DNA from: Halobaculum saliterrae
GTDB taxonomy: Archaea; Halobacteriota; Halobacteria; Halobacteriales; Haloferacaceae
Direction of reading: 5' to 3'
DNA length: 64,000 nucleotides
Assembly: GCF_009831625.1 (NCBI RefSeq)
Contig: NZ_WUUS01000002.1
Coordinates: 372,001-436,000, forward strand
Shown: positions 33,306-42,193 of the stretch, piece after piece
Numbering within the stretch: position 1 is the stretch's first letter
How the letters are laid out: every line of letters begins with the position of its first letter
Made by a program: the position numbers and the translations under genes
The notes under the pieces: model-generated
What the model saw: the letters and a program-made list of their open reading frames with translations, nothing else
Database searches by the model: none
Told to the model about the DNA's origin: nothing

Positions 33306-33491
33306 TCAGACAGGAAGCCCCCGTTTGTAGACCACCCAGTACGAGAGCGGAATCGTTACCAGCAGGATGACTGGAACGGTGAGCAGCTGCGTGAACGGGT
33401 CAGGAGGAGTGAGCATGGCCCCTATGGCAAAACCGAGGCTCACCAACAATACAGCGAATATCAGGAACCGAATCAACAACGGGTTGTTCAT
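33306..33491 (-). CDS. small two-TM protein (DUF7534-like)
   Basis: 61 aa with two TM helices (LLIRFLIFAVLLVSLGFAIGAML; LLTVPVILLVTIPLSYWVVY) joined by PPDPFTQ, a motif shared by a family of haloarchaeal mini membrane proteins. The start MNNPLL is preferred because ATTAATAG lies about 28 bp upstream. Function unknown. Confidence 0.65.
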   Translation of the reverse strand: MNNPLLIRFLIFAVLLVSLGFAIGAMLTPPDPFTQLLTVPVILLVTIPLSYWVVYKRGLPV

Positions 33492-33816
33492 ACCTGCCGG
33501 GTACACCTTTACCGCTATTAATCTCGTCCACCTCGTTGAATACGCTATCTCTGTGAGATCTCATCCCTGTGTTCGTCATGTCCGCTCTGTACCAAGGAAT
33601 TCAGTATCGAATCCCCCAATGTCCACCGAGAACGCCCGTTTCGTCCCCGAGACCGAGCCGGAGAGTCCGGGCACCGACCCGAACGGACGTGCGCGGAGTC
33701 GAGTCGGCGATAACCGACTCGCAGTCACCGACACTCACCGACGAAACCGTGTTCAGTGATCGGAGCCCACGTTCGCCTCGCACGATCCGCGCTGGGATCG
33801 GGTCACTCCAAGAGTC
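33492..33816. other. gap without clear gene
   Basis: About 325 bp. A 46-codon reading from 33618 (MSTENARFVPETEPESPG...) has haloarchaeal-like acidic composition but no promoter or homologue known to me. Otherwise I see nothing. Confidence 0.3.
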
Positions 33817-34365
33817 TCAGCGGTCCCCCAACTCGATCCCCCGATCCCGTACGGCCGTGACGAATGCTGCCGTCGCCGCCGGTGAGTTGCCCGCGTCGTG
33901 GAACAGCAGGATGCCGACGTTCAATTCACGGGCTAGCGTCCGCACGGACTTTGAGACGGTGTCGGCTGGTGCTGCATCGTTCGCGACGTTTGTTTCGTGG
34001 AGTCGGTCGTATGCCTGGACGATCCCACACTCGACGTCGGCGACCCTTCGATTCGTGTGGCCTTTCGCTTCGACGACCACCAGCGGCGGATCTCACCGAG
34101 GCGGTCCACGGTCAGTAACTCGTCACTTAGCAGTCGAATGCCGACGAGGTCGGGGTAGCTGGAGCCGACGCGGACGTTGGACGTGGTTGAAGGGCGCCAG
34201 TTCGTCCGTGATGGCCGAATCGATGGACTCGTGAGCGAGCCACTGGTCGGACGAGAACTATGTATCGACGACTACGTACTCGTCTTCGGCGTCGGCGGGG
34301 AACAGGCAGCGCTTCGTGTGCGCCAGCACGCGCGGTTCCGACATCGGCAACGCCGCACTTGCCAT
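33817..34365 (-). pseudogene. decayed PD-(D/E)XK nuclease-like gene
   Basis: Joining three frames gives a coherent protein: MASAALPMSEPRVLAHTKRC..., an in-frame TAG after EYVVVDT, continuing FSSDQWLAHESIDSAITDEL, a frameshift to VRVGSSYPDLVGIRLLSDELL, and a second frameshift to PPLVVVEAKGHTNRRVADVE... up to the stop. SYPDLVG with VVVEAKG is the Asp ... Glu-x-Lys pattern of PD-(D/E)XK nucleases. With one nonsense and two frameshift lesions it is inactive. The only intact reading is the last 87 codons (from the GTG at 34080). It is part of a cluster of decayed genes that also includes the two entries to its right. Confidence 0.7.
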
Positions 34366-34456
34366 GACGGTAGAATGCTATCACCAACTCATGAAGACGG
34401 TGTACCTCGCTGAGGAGAAGTTGTAAGTCATTATCGCGGTAATCATTATTTAGAGT

Positions 34457-35851
34457 ATGACCTTTTACGACCGCACGGTGAACTCGACGCCCTCGAAACG
34501 GCGTTCGAATCACCGAAGCATGACTTCTACGTAGTCTACGGTCGCCGCCGCGTCGGAAAGACGGAACTCCTCAAAGAGTTCTGTACCGGCCGGCCGCACA
34601 TCTACTTCCTCGCGTCCCAGGAGGCTGAAAATCGACAGCGTGAGAAGTTCGTTGAGAAGGTTGCTGATTACTTCGACGACCGCGTCCCCCGCATTGACGG
34701 CTGGGACGAGGCCTTTGACTACTCTCGGCGACAAACTCGCTATTGAACGACACGTCGTCGTCATCGACGAGTTCCCCTACCTAGTCGATGAGAACGACTC
34801 GCTTCCGTCCTACCTCCAGTCCTTCGTTGATGAGCAACTCTAAGATACGGACTCGATGCTGGTACTATGTGGCTCCAGCGTGAGTACGATGGAGTCGGAG
34901 GTACTCGGCTACGAGGGCCCGTTGTATGGTCGGCGAACGGGGCAGATCGACGTGCAGCCCTTCTCATTCCAGCAAGCCCGAGACGTAATCGCATACGATA
35001 TCGAGGACGCGATCCGGTCGTTCGCGGTCACAGGTGGAACGCCGATGTATCTCACACTCATCGACTATGACCGATCCCTCGATGAGAACATCAGAACACA
35101 GATCCTCTCGCCGACAGCCGTACTCTACAACGAACCCGAGTTCCTGCTCCGGACTGAGCTGCGCAATCCTGCCCGATACATGAGCATCCTCGAGGCTGTC
35201 GCTACCGGGCATACGACCCCCAACGAGATCGCCGGTACTACCGGAATCGGTTCCGGTCCCTTATCGAAGTACCTCCAAACGCTCCGGCGTCTGCGTCTCA
35301 TCGACCGCGACGTTCCTGTGACTGCTTCGGCAAAGCAGTCGAAGCGGTCGCGGTACCGGGTTGCCGACGAGCTCCTTCGGTTCTGGTTCCGTTTCGTCGA
35401 ACCGAATCGCTCCAGTATCGAAGAGGCCCCAGAAATCGTCTACGAGGGGACAATCGAACCAAATTTCCCCGATCACGTCGCAACGACATTTGAGGATATT
35501 TGTCAAGAAGGCGTGTGGGAAGCGATCCGGCGTAGCGAACTTGGACCGTACGCTGAGGTTGGGCGGTGGTGGTACGGAGAAGACGAAATCGACATCGTCG
35601 GACTTGCTCCAGACGATGATCGTATTCTGCTCGCCGAGTGCAAATGGACGACTGAACCGGTCGGCCACTCACTCGTCAGCTCGCTGCGTGACAAAGCGGA
35701 CCGCGTCCTGTGGGGACCACCTACTCGGGACGAAGAGTTCGCCCTCTTCTCAAGGAGTGGTTTCGCCGAGGGGATTGCCGATCAACTCAACGACAACTGG
35801 TCTCTGTTCAGCCCTGAGGACCTAAAGACATTGTTTCTTACTGACAATTAG
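34457..35851 (+). pseudogene. decayed archaeal ATPase (AAA + DUF234)
   Basis: The protein can be reassembled as MTFYDR.. / ELDALETAFESPKHDFYVVYGRRRVGKTELLKEF (Walker A GRRRVGKT) ... DGWDEAFDY, a frameshift near 34723 to LGDKLAIERHVVVIDEFPYLV (Walker B), a TAA nonsense codon at 34841, then the intact 331-codon tail from 34856 with SGPLSKYLQTLRRLRLIDRDVP (winged helix) and the nuclease-like DUF234 end (YGEDEIDIVGLAPDDDRILLAECKW). A further frameshift lies near 34478. The C-terminal part could still be translated. The intact family members are common archaeal ATPases of unclear role, possibly tied to mobile elements. Confidence 0.82.
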
Positions 35852-35907
35852 ACAAAATAAAATGCAATGATTTTGAATGGACGACGAGCGAACCGACTGC
35901 GATACCC

Positions 35908-36150
35908 TTACTGGTTCGTTAACGTGTCTGCCAGGTCAAATTGCGGTCTGACATCCGATCTCACGTAGGTTTCGAGTGTTTTCTGAAGCGTCTGCGGACG
36001 AACATTCCGAGAGTCAAACTGGTCACCTGGGATGAGTATCACGTCGGTGTCCCGCTCGCGGGCCTGCGAGAGGAAATGATGGAAGCTGAGGCCAGCGTCT
36101 GTCTCCCGCTGCTTGAGTCCGTACTGTCGGCGACCGAGGTGGATGTCTGC
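35908..36150 (-). pseudogene. Mre11-like N-terminal fragment
   Basis: 80 codons beginning ADIHLGRRQYGLKQRETDAG and containing VILIPGDQFDSRNVRPQTLQ. DIHLG with GDxFD are the first two metal-binding motifs of Mre11 nucleases. The upstream start region is out of frame (a TGA immediately precedes), the third motif (GNHD) and everything after are missing, and the tail (YVRSDVRPQFDLADTLTNQ) does not look like Mre11. It is thus a truncated, non-functional piece, the third decayed gene in a row. Confidence 0.7.
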
Positions 36151-36236
36151 TCAGTAGTGACCTGAAGGGTGAATTCTGCAGAATCTCTGTGTTTGTTTCG
36201 AACGGAAATATAGGAAGTACCGATGAGTAGGGGTGC

Positions 36237-36422
36237 TTATCGCTCAGACGTGACGCACAGGACGACAAGTGCCAGTCCAGCAGATGTCGCCGACAACGTT
36301 TCCCAGCTCCCTGTCTTCGCCGCATGATAGGTGGCTGTACAAACCGTTAAGATACCTACCAGAGACACGGCTATCCCCACTTTCTCGTCAACAACGTGTT
36401 TCGGTACCGAATATACACTCAT
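36237..36422 (-). CDS. small two-TM membrane protein
   Basis: 61 aa with two hydrophobic helices (VGIAVSLVGILTVCTATYHAA and LSATSAGLALVVLCVTS). A TTTAAATAT box (36448-36456) about 28 bp before the ATG supports a leaderless mRNA and the chosen start. No recognised family. AT-rich surroundings match the rest of this accessory region. Confidence 0.55.
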   Translation of the reverse strand: MSVYSVPKHVVDEKVGIAVSLVGILTVCTATYHAAKTGSWETLSATSAGLALVVLCVTSER

Positions 36423-36910
36423 GAAATGAAGTTTTTATGTGTTTGACTTTAAATATTCTACTTTCTCTTCGGCGTCTGCCAAGTCCCTCGTCTAGTCTTA
36501 GCAATTCGCAGGTCGCTGTGTCTACTGCGACGGTGAGATGTTACATAGGTACAAGATCAGAATCCACTGCTTAGTAGACCAGCGAATTGGTCGAGTCTCA
36601 AGTGTGGATGAACAATTCAACGACTATATAAACGGGTATTCCTCCGTCTCAACCCAATATCACGGAGAGCGTTCGGTTAATCGCGACAGTGATTGATAGA
36701 CGGACCAAGGTCTTCGCCTCATCGTTCGAGTCTGTGATCCCCGAGCCACGGTGGTCGACTGCGGTGTCGATTCGATTTCCGACGGCGGTAACACGGGTGT
36801 AACTGGGTGACGTGAACGCCCGGAAACGGGTAAGTCGTCTCGGGTCGTAGTCGTCCTTGAGAACTCCTATCCAACCGCTGTCCGACACCGGACGGCGGAC
36901 ATTCGAATCA
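36423..36910. other. AT-rich gap
   Basis: About 490 bp with a promoter for the 36237-36422 gene at its left end. A 79-codon minus-strand reading (36649-36888) starts at GTG, but its composition is not convincing. No repeat or RNA gene seen. Confidence 0.35.
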
Positions 36911-37264
36911 ATGACCGGAACCCATCAGACGCAATCGACGACGGAATCGACCGAGAACGGAGCGGCGACGACGGAGGCGACCACCGATACGTCCGCATCG
37001 GACTCCGAACCGTTCGCGGATCTCCCGCCGAGTGCGAAGCTCGTACACTTCGTTCTCGACCGTGACGACGAGCGGACTCAGACCCAGCTTGTCGACGAAA
37101 CCGCACTGTCAGCACGCACCGTTCGAACGGCACTCGGTCGACTCGAGGACGCCGGGTTGGTCGACGAGTCGATCTGTCTTCGCGACGCTCGGAAGCGCGT
37201 GTACTCGCTGACCGACGCCGGGGCAACTGTCGGCGACGGATCGGAAGTCGAACTCGAGGCGTGA
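36911..37264 (+). CDS. MarR-like winged-helix regulator
   Basis: 117 aa. After a disordered, acidic N-terminal 40 residues rich in Thr/Glu, the sequence LPPSAKLVHFVLDRDDERTQTQLVDETALSARTVRTALGRLEDAGLVDESICLRDARKRVYSLT is a clear MarR/winged-helix domain. The start MTGTHQTQ is preferred over an upstream ATG. It lies in the replicon-maintenance zone and may regulate nearby accessory genes; no operator could be assigned. Confidence 0.75.
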   Translation: MTGTHQTQSTTESTENGAATTEATTDTSASDSEPFADLPPSAKLVHFVLDRDDERTQTQLVDETALSARTVRTALGRLEDAGLVDESICLRDARKRVYSLTDAGATVGDGSEVELEA

Positions 37265-37476
37265 ACGGTACCGAGGTCTGACCGGCCCCCGGTTCGTGCG
37301 GTCGATTCAGGGCGCTATTGGCCAGTCTTTCGGAACGGTTCCGGTAGCTTGACCTGTGGCAAGTAGCCGCGAAGCGATCGCGGGACCCTCGAGTCTATTT
37401 ACTTCGCAGAGAGCATATGAACGAACACACCACCGTACGTCGATCGGGCAGTACTCGGGCGGTTATCGGGGACCCG

Positions 37477-38061
37477 TTACGCTTCGTCGGCCATCCCGCC
37501 GAAGACTGCCTCCGCGTCGCTCGGGACGTCGAAGTCGTGGTAGTGTTCGCCCTTCTCCTTCGAGAGGATATTGAGTGCCGCGGCGGCGCCGTCGCCGGCG
37601 GAGATGACCGCCTGCCACTCCTCGATGCGAACCATCGCACCCGTCGCGTAGGCGCCGTCGACGCTCGTCTCCATGGTCACGTCGACGTCGACGACGTCGC
37701 CGTCGAACGCACACCCGAGCGACTCCGCGAGATCGCGGTTCGCGCCGGTCGCGAGCACGAGATACCGTCCCTCGACCGCGTCCCCGTCGGTGGCGACGTG
37801 GAAGCCGTCATCGGTCTCCTCGACGCCGGTCGCCTTGGTTCCCTGACGCCGATCGACTCCGAACGAGTCGACTTGCTCGCGGAGCGTCTCCATGTATGCG
37901 GAGCCGTCGATCGACCCGATACCGGGGTAGTTGAACAGGTGAGCCTTGTGCATCCACGTCCCGTCCGTGTCGAGAACCGTCGACTCCAGTCCGTTCTTCT
38001 GTGCGAACAACGCTGCGGTCAGGCCGGCGGGGCCGCCGCCGACGATAACGACATCAGTCAC
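37477..38061 (-). CDS. short NAD(P)/FAD-dependent oxidoreductase
   Basis: 194 aa. The N-terminus VTDVVIVGGGPAGLTAALFAQKNG is a Rossmann FAD-binding motif. LVLATGAN and GAYATGAM (with GDGAAAALNILS near the end) match the thioredoxin-reductase-like family. The redox CxxC motif and the inserted NADPH domain are absent, so it is not a thioredoxin reductase; similar short proteins are widespread in haloarchaea. The GTG start is supported by CTATAACC about 28 bp upstream. Substrate unknown. Confidence 0.8.
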   Translation of the reverse strand: MTDVVIVGGGPAGLTAALFAQKNGLESTVLDTDGTWMHKAHLFNYPGIGSIDGSAYMETLREQVDSFGVDRRQGTKATGVEETDDGFHVATDGDAVEGRYLVLATGANRDLAESLGCAFDGDVVDVDVTMETSVDGAYATGAMVRIEEWQAVISAGDGAAAALNILSKEKGEHYHDFDVPSDAEAVFGGMADEA

Positions 38062-38156
38062 ACACGTAGGATCGGTTCGCACGGTTATAGTCGTGGTTCA
38101 ACCGGAAGGGGGTCTCACCCGGCGACAGTGACATACATGAACTGGACGACGGGCCG

Positions 38157-38471
38157 TTACTCGTCGGAATCGCCGGTGTCGGACGGTCGGCGTAGGCCGT
38201 TCTCTCCGGGGGCCGGAAGCGATTCGTGATGGAGGTGAAACCACTCAGCGAGCGATCCGCGCGTCCCTTTCGTCTCGACCGTTACCGATCCATCGAATCC
38301 CCACTCGGCGCGGTCGGCGTCCTCGCCGAAGGCCAAGGGAACGTCCACTTGGAGGTCCTCGGCCGAGAGTTGGATCCCGCCCTCACGTTCGATGCTCTCG
38401 TCGATCATCTGTTCGAGGAGCGTGATCCACTCCTCGGGAACCCTGCGCGATTCGAGAGTGTCGTGGTCCAT
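38157..38471 (-). CDS. hypothetical acidic protein
   Basis: 104 aa, very acidic. Features are EEWITLLEQMIDESIEREGGIQLSAEDLQVDVPLAFGEDADRAEWGFDGSVTVETKGTRG and a C-terminal HLHHES. The alternating strands around FDGSVTVETKG suggest a small alpha/beta fold. Typical haloarchaeal composition makes it a likely real gene. No family recognised. Confidence 0.6.
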   Translation of the reverse strand: MDHDTLESRRVPEEWITLLEQMIDESIEREGGIQLSAEDLQVDVPLAFGEDADRAEWGFDGSVTVETKGTRGSLAEWFHLHHESLPAPGENGLRRPSDTGDSDE

Positions 38472-38853
38472 ACGTCACCCTTGGACCTCCTCCTACCTGT
38501 TGGTTTCCGTGGATCGGCAGTGAGTCGGCACGCTCTCAGGTCGCAGGCTAGCGACACCACGATGTCCGGAGTACGAACGAACCACCTCTAGCGATCTGAT
38601 CACCACAGTGTAGAGCCGGGGGCGCAGTCACGACCGGTGGGGGATCACACCACCGTGTCCGCTGTTACTGTATACCGATGGCGAGAACGGCGGACGGAGT
38701 GGTGTTTTTTCGAGAGGGGTTCGACCGAGGAACCCGGGACAGGTTATCACAGAATACCACGGTGAAGAGTATCGAGACCGTCGGAAGCAACCGTTATCGT
38801 GTCCGACAAGGGATCTCAGCACGCCCTCGTTCGGACGGAGACGAGAGACGACA
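38472..38853. other. left part of the origin-like region
   Basis: No gene seen. One copy of the 17-bp box (CCACCGTGTCCGCTGTT) lies at 38650-38666, 204 bp before the first unit of the tandem array (38854), which equals six 34-bp periods. Readings through it are by-products of the repeats. Confidence 0.5.
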
Positions 38854-39108
38854 CCATCGTGTCCGCTGTTCGACCGTGTCATCGTCCCCACCGTGTCCGC
38901 CGTTTGTCCGGATCTTCGACTCCACCGTGTCCGCCGTTCGATCGGGTCGTCGACACCACCGTGTCCGCCGTTTGCCCGGGTCTTCGACTCCACCGTGTCC
39001 GCCGTTCGATCGGGTCGTCGACTCCACCGTGTCCGCCGTTTGTCCAGGTCGTCGACTCCACGGTGTCCGCCGTTTACCCGGGTCGTCGACCCCATCGAAT
39101 CCATCGTT
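38854..39108 (+). repeat. 34-bp-period array of 17-bp origin boxes
   Basis: The box CCACCGTGTCCGCCGTT (first copy CCATCGTGTCCGCTGTT) begins at 38854, 38888, 38922, 38956, 38990, 39024 and 39058, exactly every 34 bp. A degenerate eighth copy starts at 39092. The 17-bp spacers alternate between a CGATCGG type and a TGTCCGG type over the first six units, so the higher-order unit is 68 bp. All copies face the same way. The array lies 3' of the minus-strand orc1/cdc6 gene. The even 34-bp spacing, close to three helical turns, fits cooperative binding of an initiator. I take it as one arm of a replication origin. Confidence 0.85.
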
Positions 39109-39311
39109 ATAGTCGTTCGAGTCGGGACAGCCGGATTCGATTGGACACCAGCTCGTCCGCCGTTGTTGGGCACGGGTCCCCTTGGGGAGCAGCAGGTCTG
39201 ACTACGAGTGATGGACTCAGAGAGAGGTAGGATCTAGATTTAGGTTCGTAGTGTATATCGTTACGGGAGGCGTTCTATCACCGAAATCAGGGACGCCTGA
39301 CTATAGTCAAG

Positions 39312-40580
39312 TCAGTCCTCCGAAACGAAGTCGGTGATGCGGACGTCGTTGAGTTCGTCGCTCGGATCGTCGGCGAGGAAGTCCTTCACCGATCGGTGGA
39401 CGCCGACGTCCTGTACGGTGTCCGCCATCGCGTCCAGGAGCAGGTCGACGTCCATGTCGAGCGCGTACTCGCGGTAGGTACCGCCGCGGCGGCCCTCGTT
39501 CCGTTCGGTCACCGAGATGATCCCGAGCATCGCCAGTTCCGAGAGGTGATCCCGCATCCGACGGGGGACGAGGGGATCGCGATCGGCCATCTCGGCGAAG
39601 CGCGTGTATCGCGGACGGATATCTCGTGAGCGAACGGGAGCCTCGTTCTCGAGATCCAACGTGAGGAGGGCGTAGAGGACGAGATGCCCGTGTTGGGTTA
39701 GGCCGGTTATCCCCTCCTTGATTCGACCCCGCTCGAGCGCCCGTCGTCCACGTTCGACGTGTTCCTCGGCGACTCGCTCTGTCTCGTCGTCGCGAGCGAG
39801 GTCGCCAGCCTTCATCAGGAGGTCGATAGATTGGCGAGCGTCGCCGGCGTCCTTCGCGCCGTAGGCGGCACACAACGGAATGACGCCGGGATCGAGGACC
39901 CCGTCGTGGAACGCGACCTCGACGCGCTGTTCGAGGATCTTCTGGAGGTCGGTGGCGTCGTAGGCCGGAAAGTGGATCTCCTGTTCACACAACGAGGATC
40001 GGACCTTCGGGGAGAGGTCGTCGCGAAACGAGAAGTCGTTGGAGATGCCGACGATGCCGACCTTCGCCGTCGAGAGGTTCCCGTTCGCTCGAGCGCGGGG
40101 GAGCTGATAGAGGATGGAGTCGTCCTCGACGTGGTCGACCTCGTCGAGAACGATGAGGATCGTGCCGCCACACACGTCGAGTTCGTTCCAGAGCATCTCG
40201 TAGACGCTCGCCCTCGGATAGCCGGTCGTGGATATCTGTTCGGTGTCGTCGCGGAACTCGTTGACGAGTCTGGTCGCGACCTGATACGACGACGTGAGCC
40301 CGTCACAGTTGAGCGCGATGACGGTGAGTTCGATGTCGTCGTACTGGGCGGCGTCCTCCTTGAGGTGCTCCAGCAGGTACCGCGTCGCCGCGGTCTTCCC
40401 GACGCCCGTTTTGCCGTAGAGGAAGACGTTGTTCGGCTGCTCCCCGTTGATCACGGGTTGAAGCGCGGCGCGGTAGGTGTCGAGCTCCTCGTCGCGACCG
40501 ACCAACTGCTCGGGTTGGTAGTCCTCACGGAGTGCGTCGCGGTCGCGGTAGATGTCTGTGTCCCGCTCGAACATCCCCAT
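39312..40580 (-). CDS. orc1: Orc1/Cdc6 replication initiator
   Basis: 422 aa. AAA+ domain: Walker A YGKTGVGKTAAT (GKTGVGKT, 56-63), Walker B ILIVLDEVDHVED (about 141-153), sensor-1 VGISNDFSF and sensor-2 region DAGDARQSIDLL. A C-terminal winged helix (about 300-395) contains LVPRRMRDHLSELAMLGIISVTER. The N-terminus FERDTDIYRDRDALREDYQPEQLVGRDEEL is typical. A TATA-like TTTTATC box is about 33 bp upstream of the ATG and directly abuts a 17-bp box (40619), so the protein may repress its own gene. It probably binds the boxes on both sides to start replication. Confidence 0.95.
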   Translation of the reverse strand: MGMFERDTDIYRDRDALREDYQPEQLVGRDEELDTYRAALQPVINGEQPNNVFLYGKTGVGKTAATRYLLEHLKEDAAQYDDIELTVIALNCDGLTSSYQVATRLVNEFRDDTEQISTTGYPRASVYEMLWNELDVCGGTILIVLDEVDHVEDDSILYQLPRARANGNLSTAKVGIVGISNDFSFRDDLSPKVRSSLCEQEIHFPAYDATDLQKILEQRVEVAFHDGVLDPGVIPLCAAYGAKDAGDARQSIDLLMKAGDLARDDETERVAEEHVERGRRALERGRIKEGITGLTQHGHLVLYALLTLDLENEAPVRSRDIRPRYTRFAEMADRDPLVPRRMRDHLSELAMLGIISVTERNEGRRGGTYREYALDMDVDLLLDAMADTVQDVGVHRSVKDFLADDPSDELNDVRITDFVSED

Positions 40581-40618
40581 TGGTGGTTGTCAAACGATAC
40601 ATGGGATGAGTGATAAAA

Positions 40619-41474
40619 CCACCGTGTCCGCAGCGTCCGCTGTTTCCGCTGTTCCGACGTTACTTAAATACTTCTTAAAGGCCCGTGATCACACACCCAC
40701 CCCACCATGTCCGCAGTTGTTGAGATCGAAGCCGGGGGAGGGGGCGTCGGAGCCTTAATAAATAGAAATATTTAATACCTATCTGTGAGAGCTAGTCCGT
40801 ACGACAACCTAGTAGTATCATTTGGTTTGGCAGAAGTAGATTGAGAGCGAGCGAACACGACCGATTCGGGGATCCCTCGATCTTTCTCTCGGAAGTTACG
40901 GCAAAGAACTCCGCGACACGGTCGACCCGTCCGTTCTCTCACTCGAACAGCGGACATAGTGGGGGGAGGGTGTTCGAGTGGCTTCGACTGTGAACAACTC
41001 TTCCAGATGACGTGAGAACGCCGATATCGTCTGTTGCTTTCCCACCCAGCCTTCGAACCTCCGAGAGAACACCACCATGTCCGCTGTTCTCCCGACACGA
41101 CAGCCGATAGAACAGCGGACATAGTGGTGTGTTCTTCGCAACGTCCGCCGCAGTCCGATGGTTCTCCGGTGTCTCGGTCGAACGTTGATGCGGCATCTAG
41201 TGTCCGATTCGAACACCACCGTGTCCGCAGCTATACTCCAGCTTCCACTGAGTCCGGGGGCCTGATCGTCTCGATCCGCCCATCAGTCGAGTCTCGATCG
41301 GAGTTGGCACCAATCTCGGTGGATCCGGAACGACTGAGAGGTGTGGACCGTGAAATCGATCCGACGTGTTCGTATGGAACTGCGGACATCGTGGGGTCTC
41401 TGTGAACTCCTCCCCGGCTTCCTCAGTCGAACAGAGTTTCGATCACGGAACCCCAGTTACTGCGGACATTGTGG
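40619..41474. repeat. mixed-orientation origin boxes upstream of orc1
   Basis: Copies of the 17-bp box (CCACCRTGTCCGCWGTT-like) occur at 40619-40635 (+), 40702-40718 (+), 40946-40962 (-), 41072-41088 (+), 41111-41127 (-), 41216-41232 (+), 41378-41394 (-) and 41458-41474 (-). Two (41072 and 41111) form an inverted pair 22 bp apart. Between them are AT-rich stretches (40660-40680 and 40755-40800, e.g. TTAATAAATAGAAATATTTAATA) suitable as an unwinding element. The 1-kb region has no credible gene. This is the most likely replication origin proper. Confidence 0.82.
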
Positions 41475-41632
41475 TGTAGGCAACGAACCGGTGGAGGAAT
41501 CGACCCCGAACGAGAACGTGATGTCTCCCCGACGAAAGGAACCGGGTAGTGTGCTTTCTGGTCGAATCACTGAACGGTCCCTGCTTTACGAACAGGTAGG
41601 ATTAACATAACTGCGGCGTGAATCCTGATTGA

Positions 41633-42193
41633 ATGGAGATATCAGAGGATCTACGCTGTGTATTCAGCGGCGAGGTGGAACGTCGCAACGGGACGTACGT
41701 CGTCGAGGTGCCGGAGCGGGAGGTCGAACTCGACACGATTCGTCCCGACCGTGTCTATCGCGTCGCCATTCTGGGAGGACACAAGGGGGACGGCGGCAAG
41801 GAAGGTGTCGCCGAGGCGATCGATTCATCGTCTCCCGCTGCGGAGCGGAGCGAGGGAATGGACTCAGCGGCGACCGGACGATCGGATCACACGGGACCCG
41901 AGTCGAACCCTGGAGAGGATACCGAACAGGGAGCGCGATCGTCCGGCAGTACGAGCGACACCGAACGGACGGCGGAGCCGGAGCCCCCGGTCGATCGAGG
42001 CGACGAGGTAACCGTCGACATTGAGGGGATCGGCGATCAAGGCGACGGGATCGCCCGCGTCGACCGTGGGTACGTTATCATCGTCCCGGACACGGAGAAG
42101 GGCGAACGGGTACAGATCAGAGTCACGAGTGTCAAGCAGAACGTCGCGTTCGCGGAGGTCGTCGAGCGCGTCGAACGGCACCACTACGAGTAA
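41633..42193 (+). CDS. TRAM-domain protein
   Basis: 186 aa. The N-terminal 50 residues form a small beta domain (DLRCVFSGEVERRNGTYVVEVPEREVEL). A long disordered acidic linker (about 57-120) follows. The C-terminal 65 residues are a TRAM domain (VDRGDEVTVDIEGIGDQGDG ... RGYVIIVPDTEKGERVQIRVTSVKQNVAFAEVV), an OB-like RNA-binding module. Haloarchaea have many such small TRAM proteins, proposed to act as cold-shock-like RNA chaperones. It lies next to the origin region. Confidence 0.88.
   Translation: MEISEDLRCVFSGEVERRNGTYVVEVPEREVELDTIRPDRVYRVAILGGHKGDGGKEGVAEAIDSSSPAAERSEGMDSAATGRSDHTGPESNPGEDTEQGARSSGSTSDTERTAEPEPPVDRGDEVTVDIEGIGDQGDGIARVDRGYVIIVPDTEKGERVQIRVTSVKQNVAFAEVVERVERHHYE

Noticed and set aside
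36649-36888. 79-codon minus-strand gene
   Set aside because: GTG start, no promoter-like element at the right distance, composition not haloarchaeal-like, no recognisable family.
37477-38061. Thioredoxin reductase
   Set aside because: No CxxC redox motif and only about 60% of the normal length, so only a general FAD/NAD(P) oxidoreductase call is justified.
38854-39108. CRISPR array
   Set aside because: Repeats are 17 bp with 17-bp spacers, and the spacers are themselves near-identical alternating sequences; no cas genes occur in the window.
38628-39173. Proteins with repeated NGGHGGVDD / RRTRWSRRPD patterns over the 34-bp array
   Set aside because: These readings in several frames on both strands are by-products of the DNA repeat, which is not a multiple of three; there is no promoter or start context.
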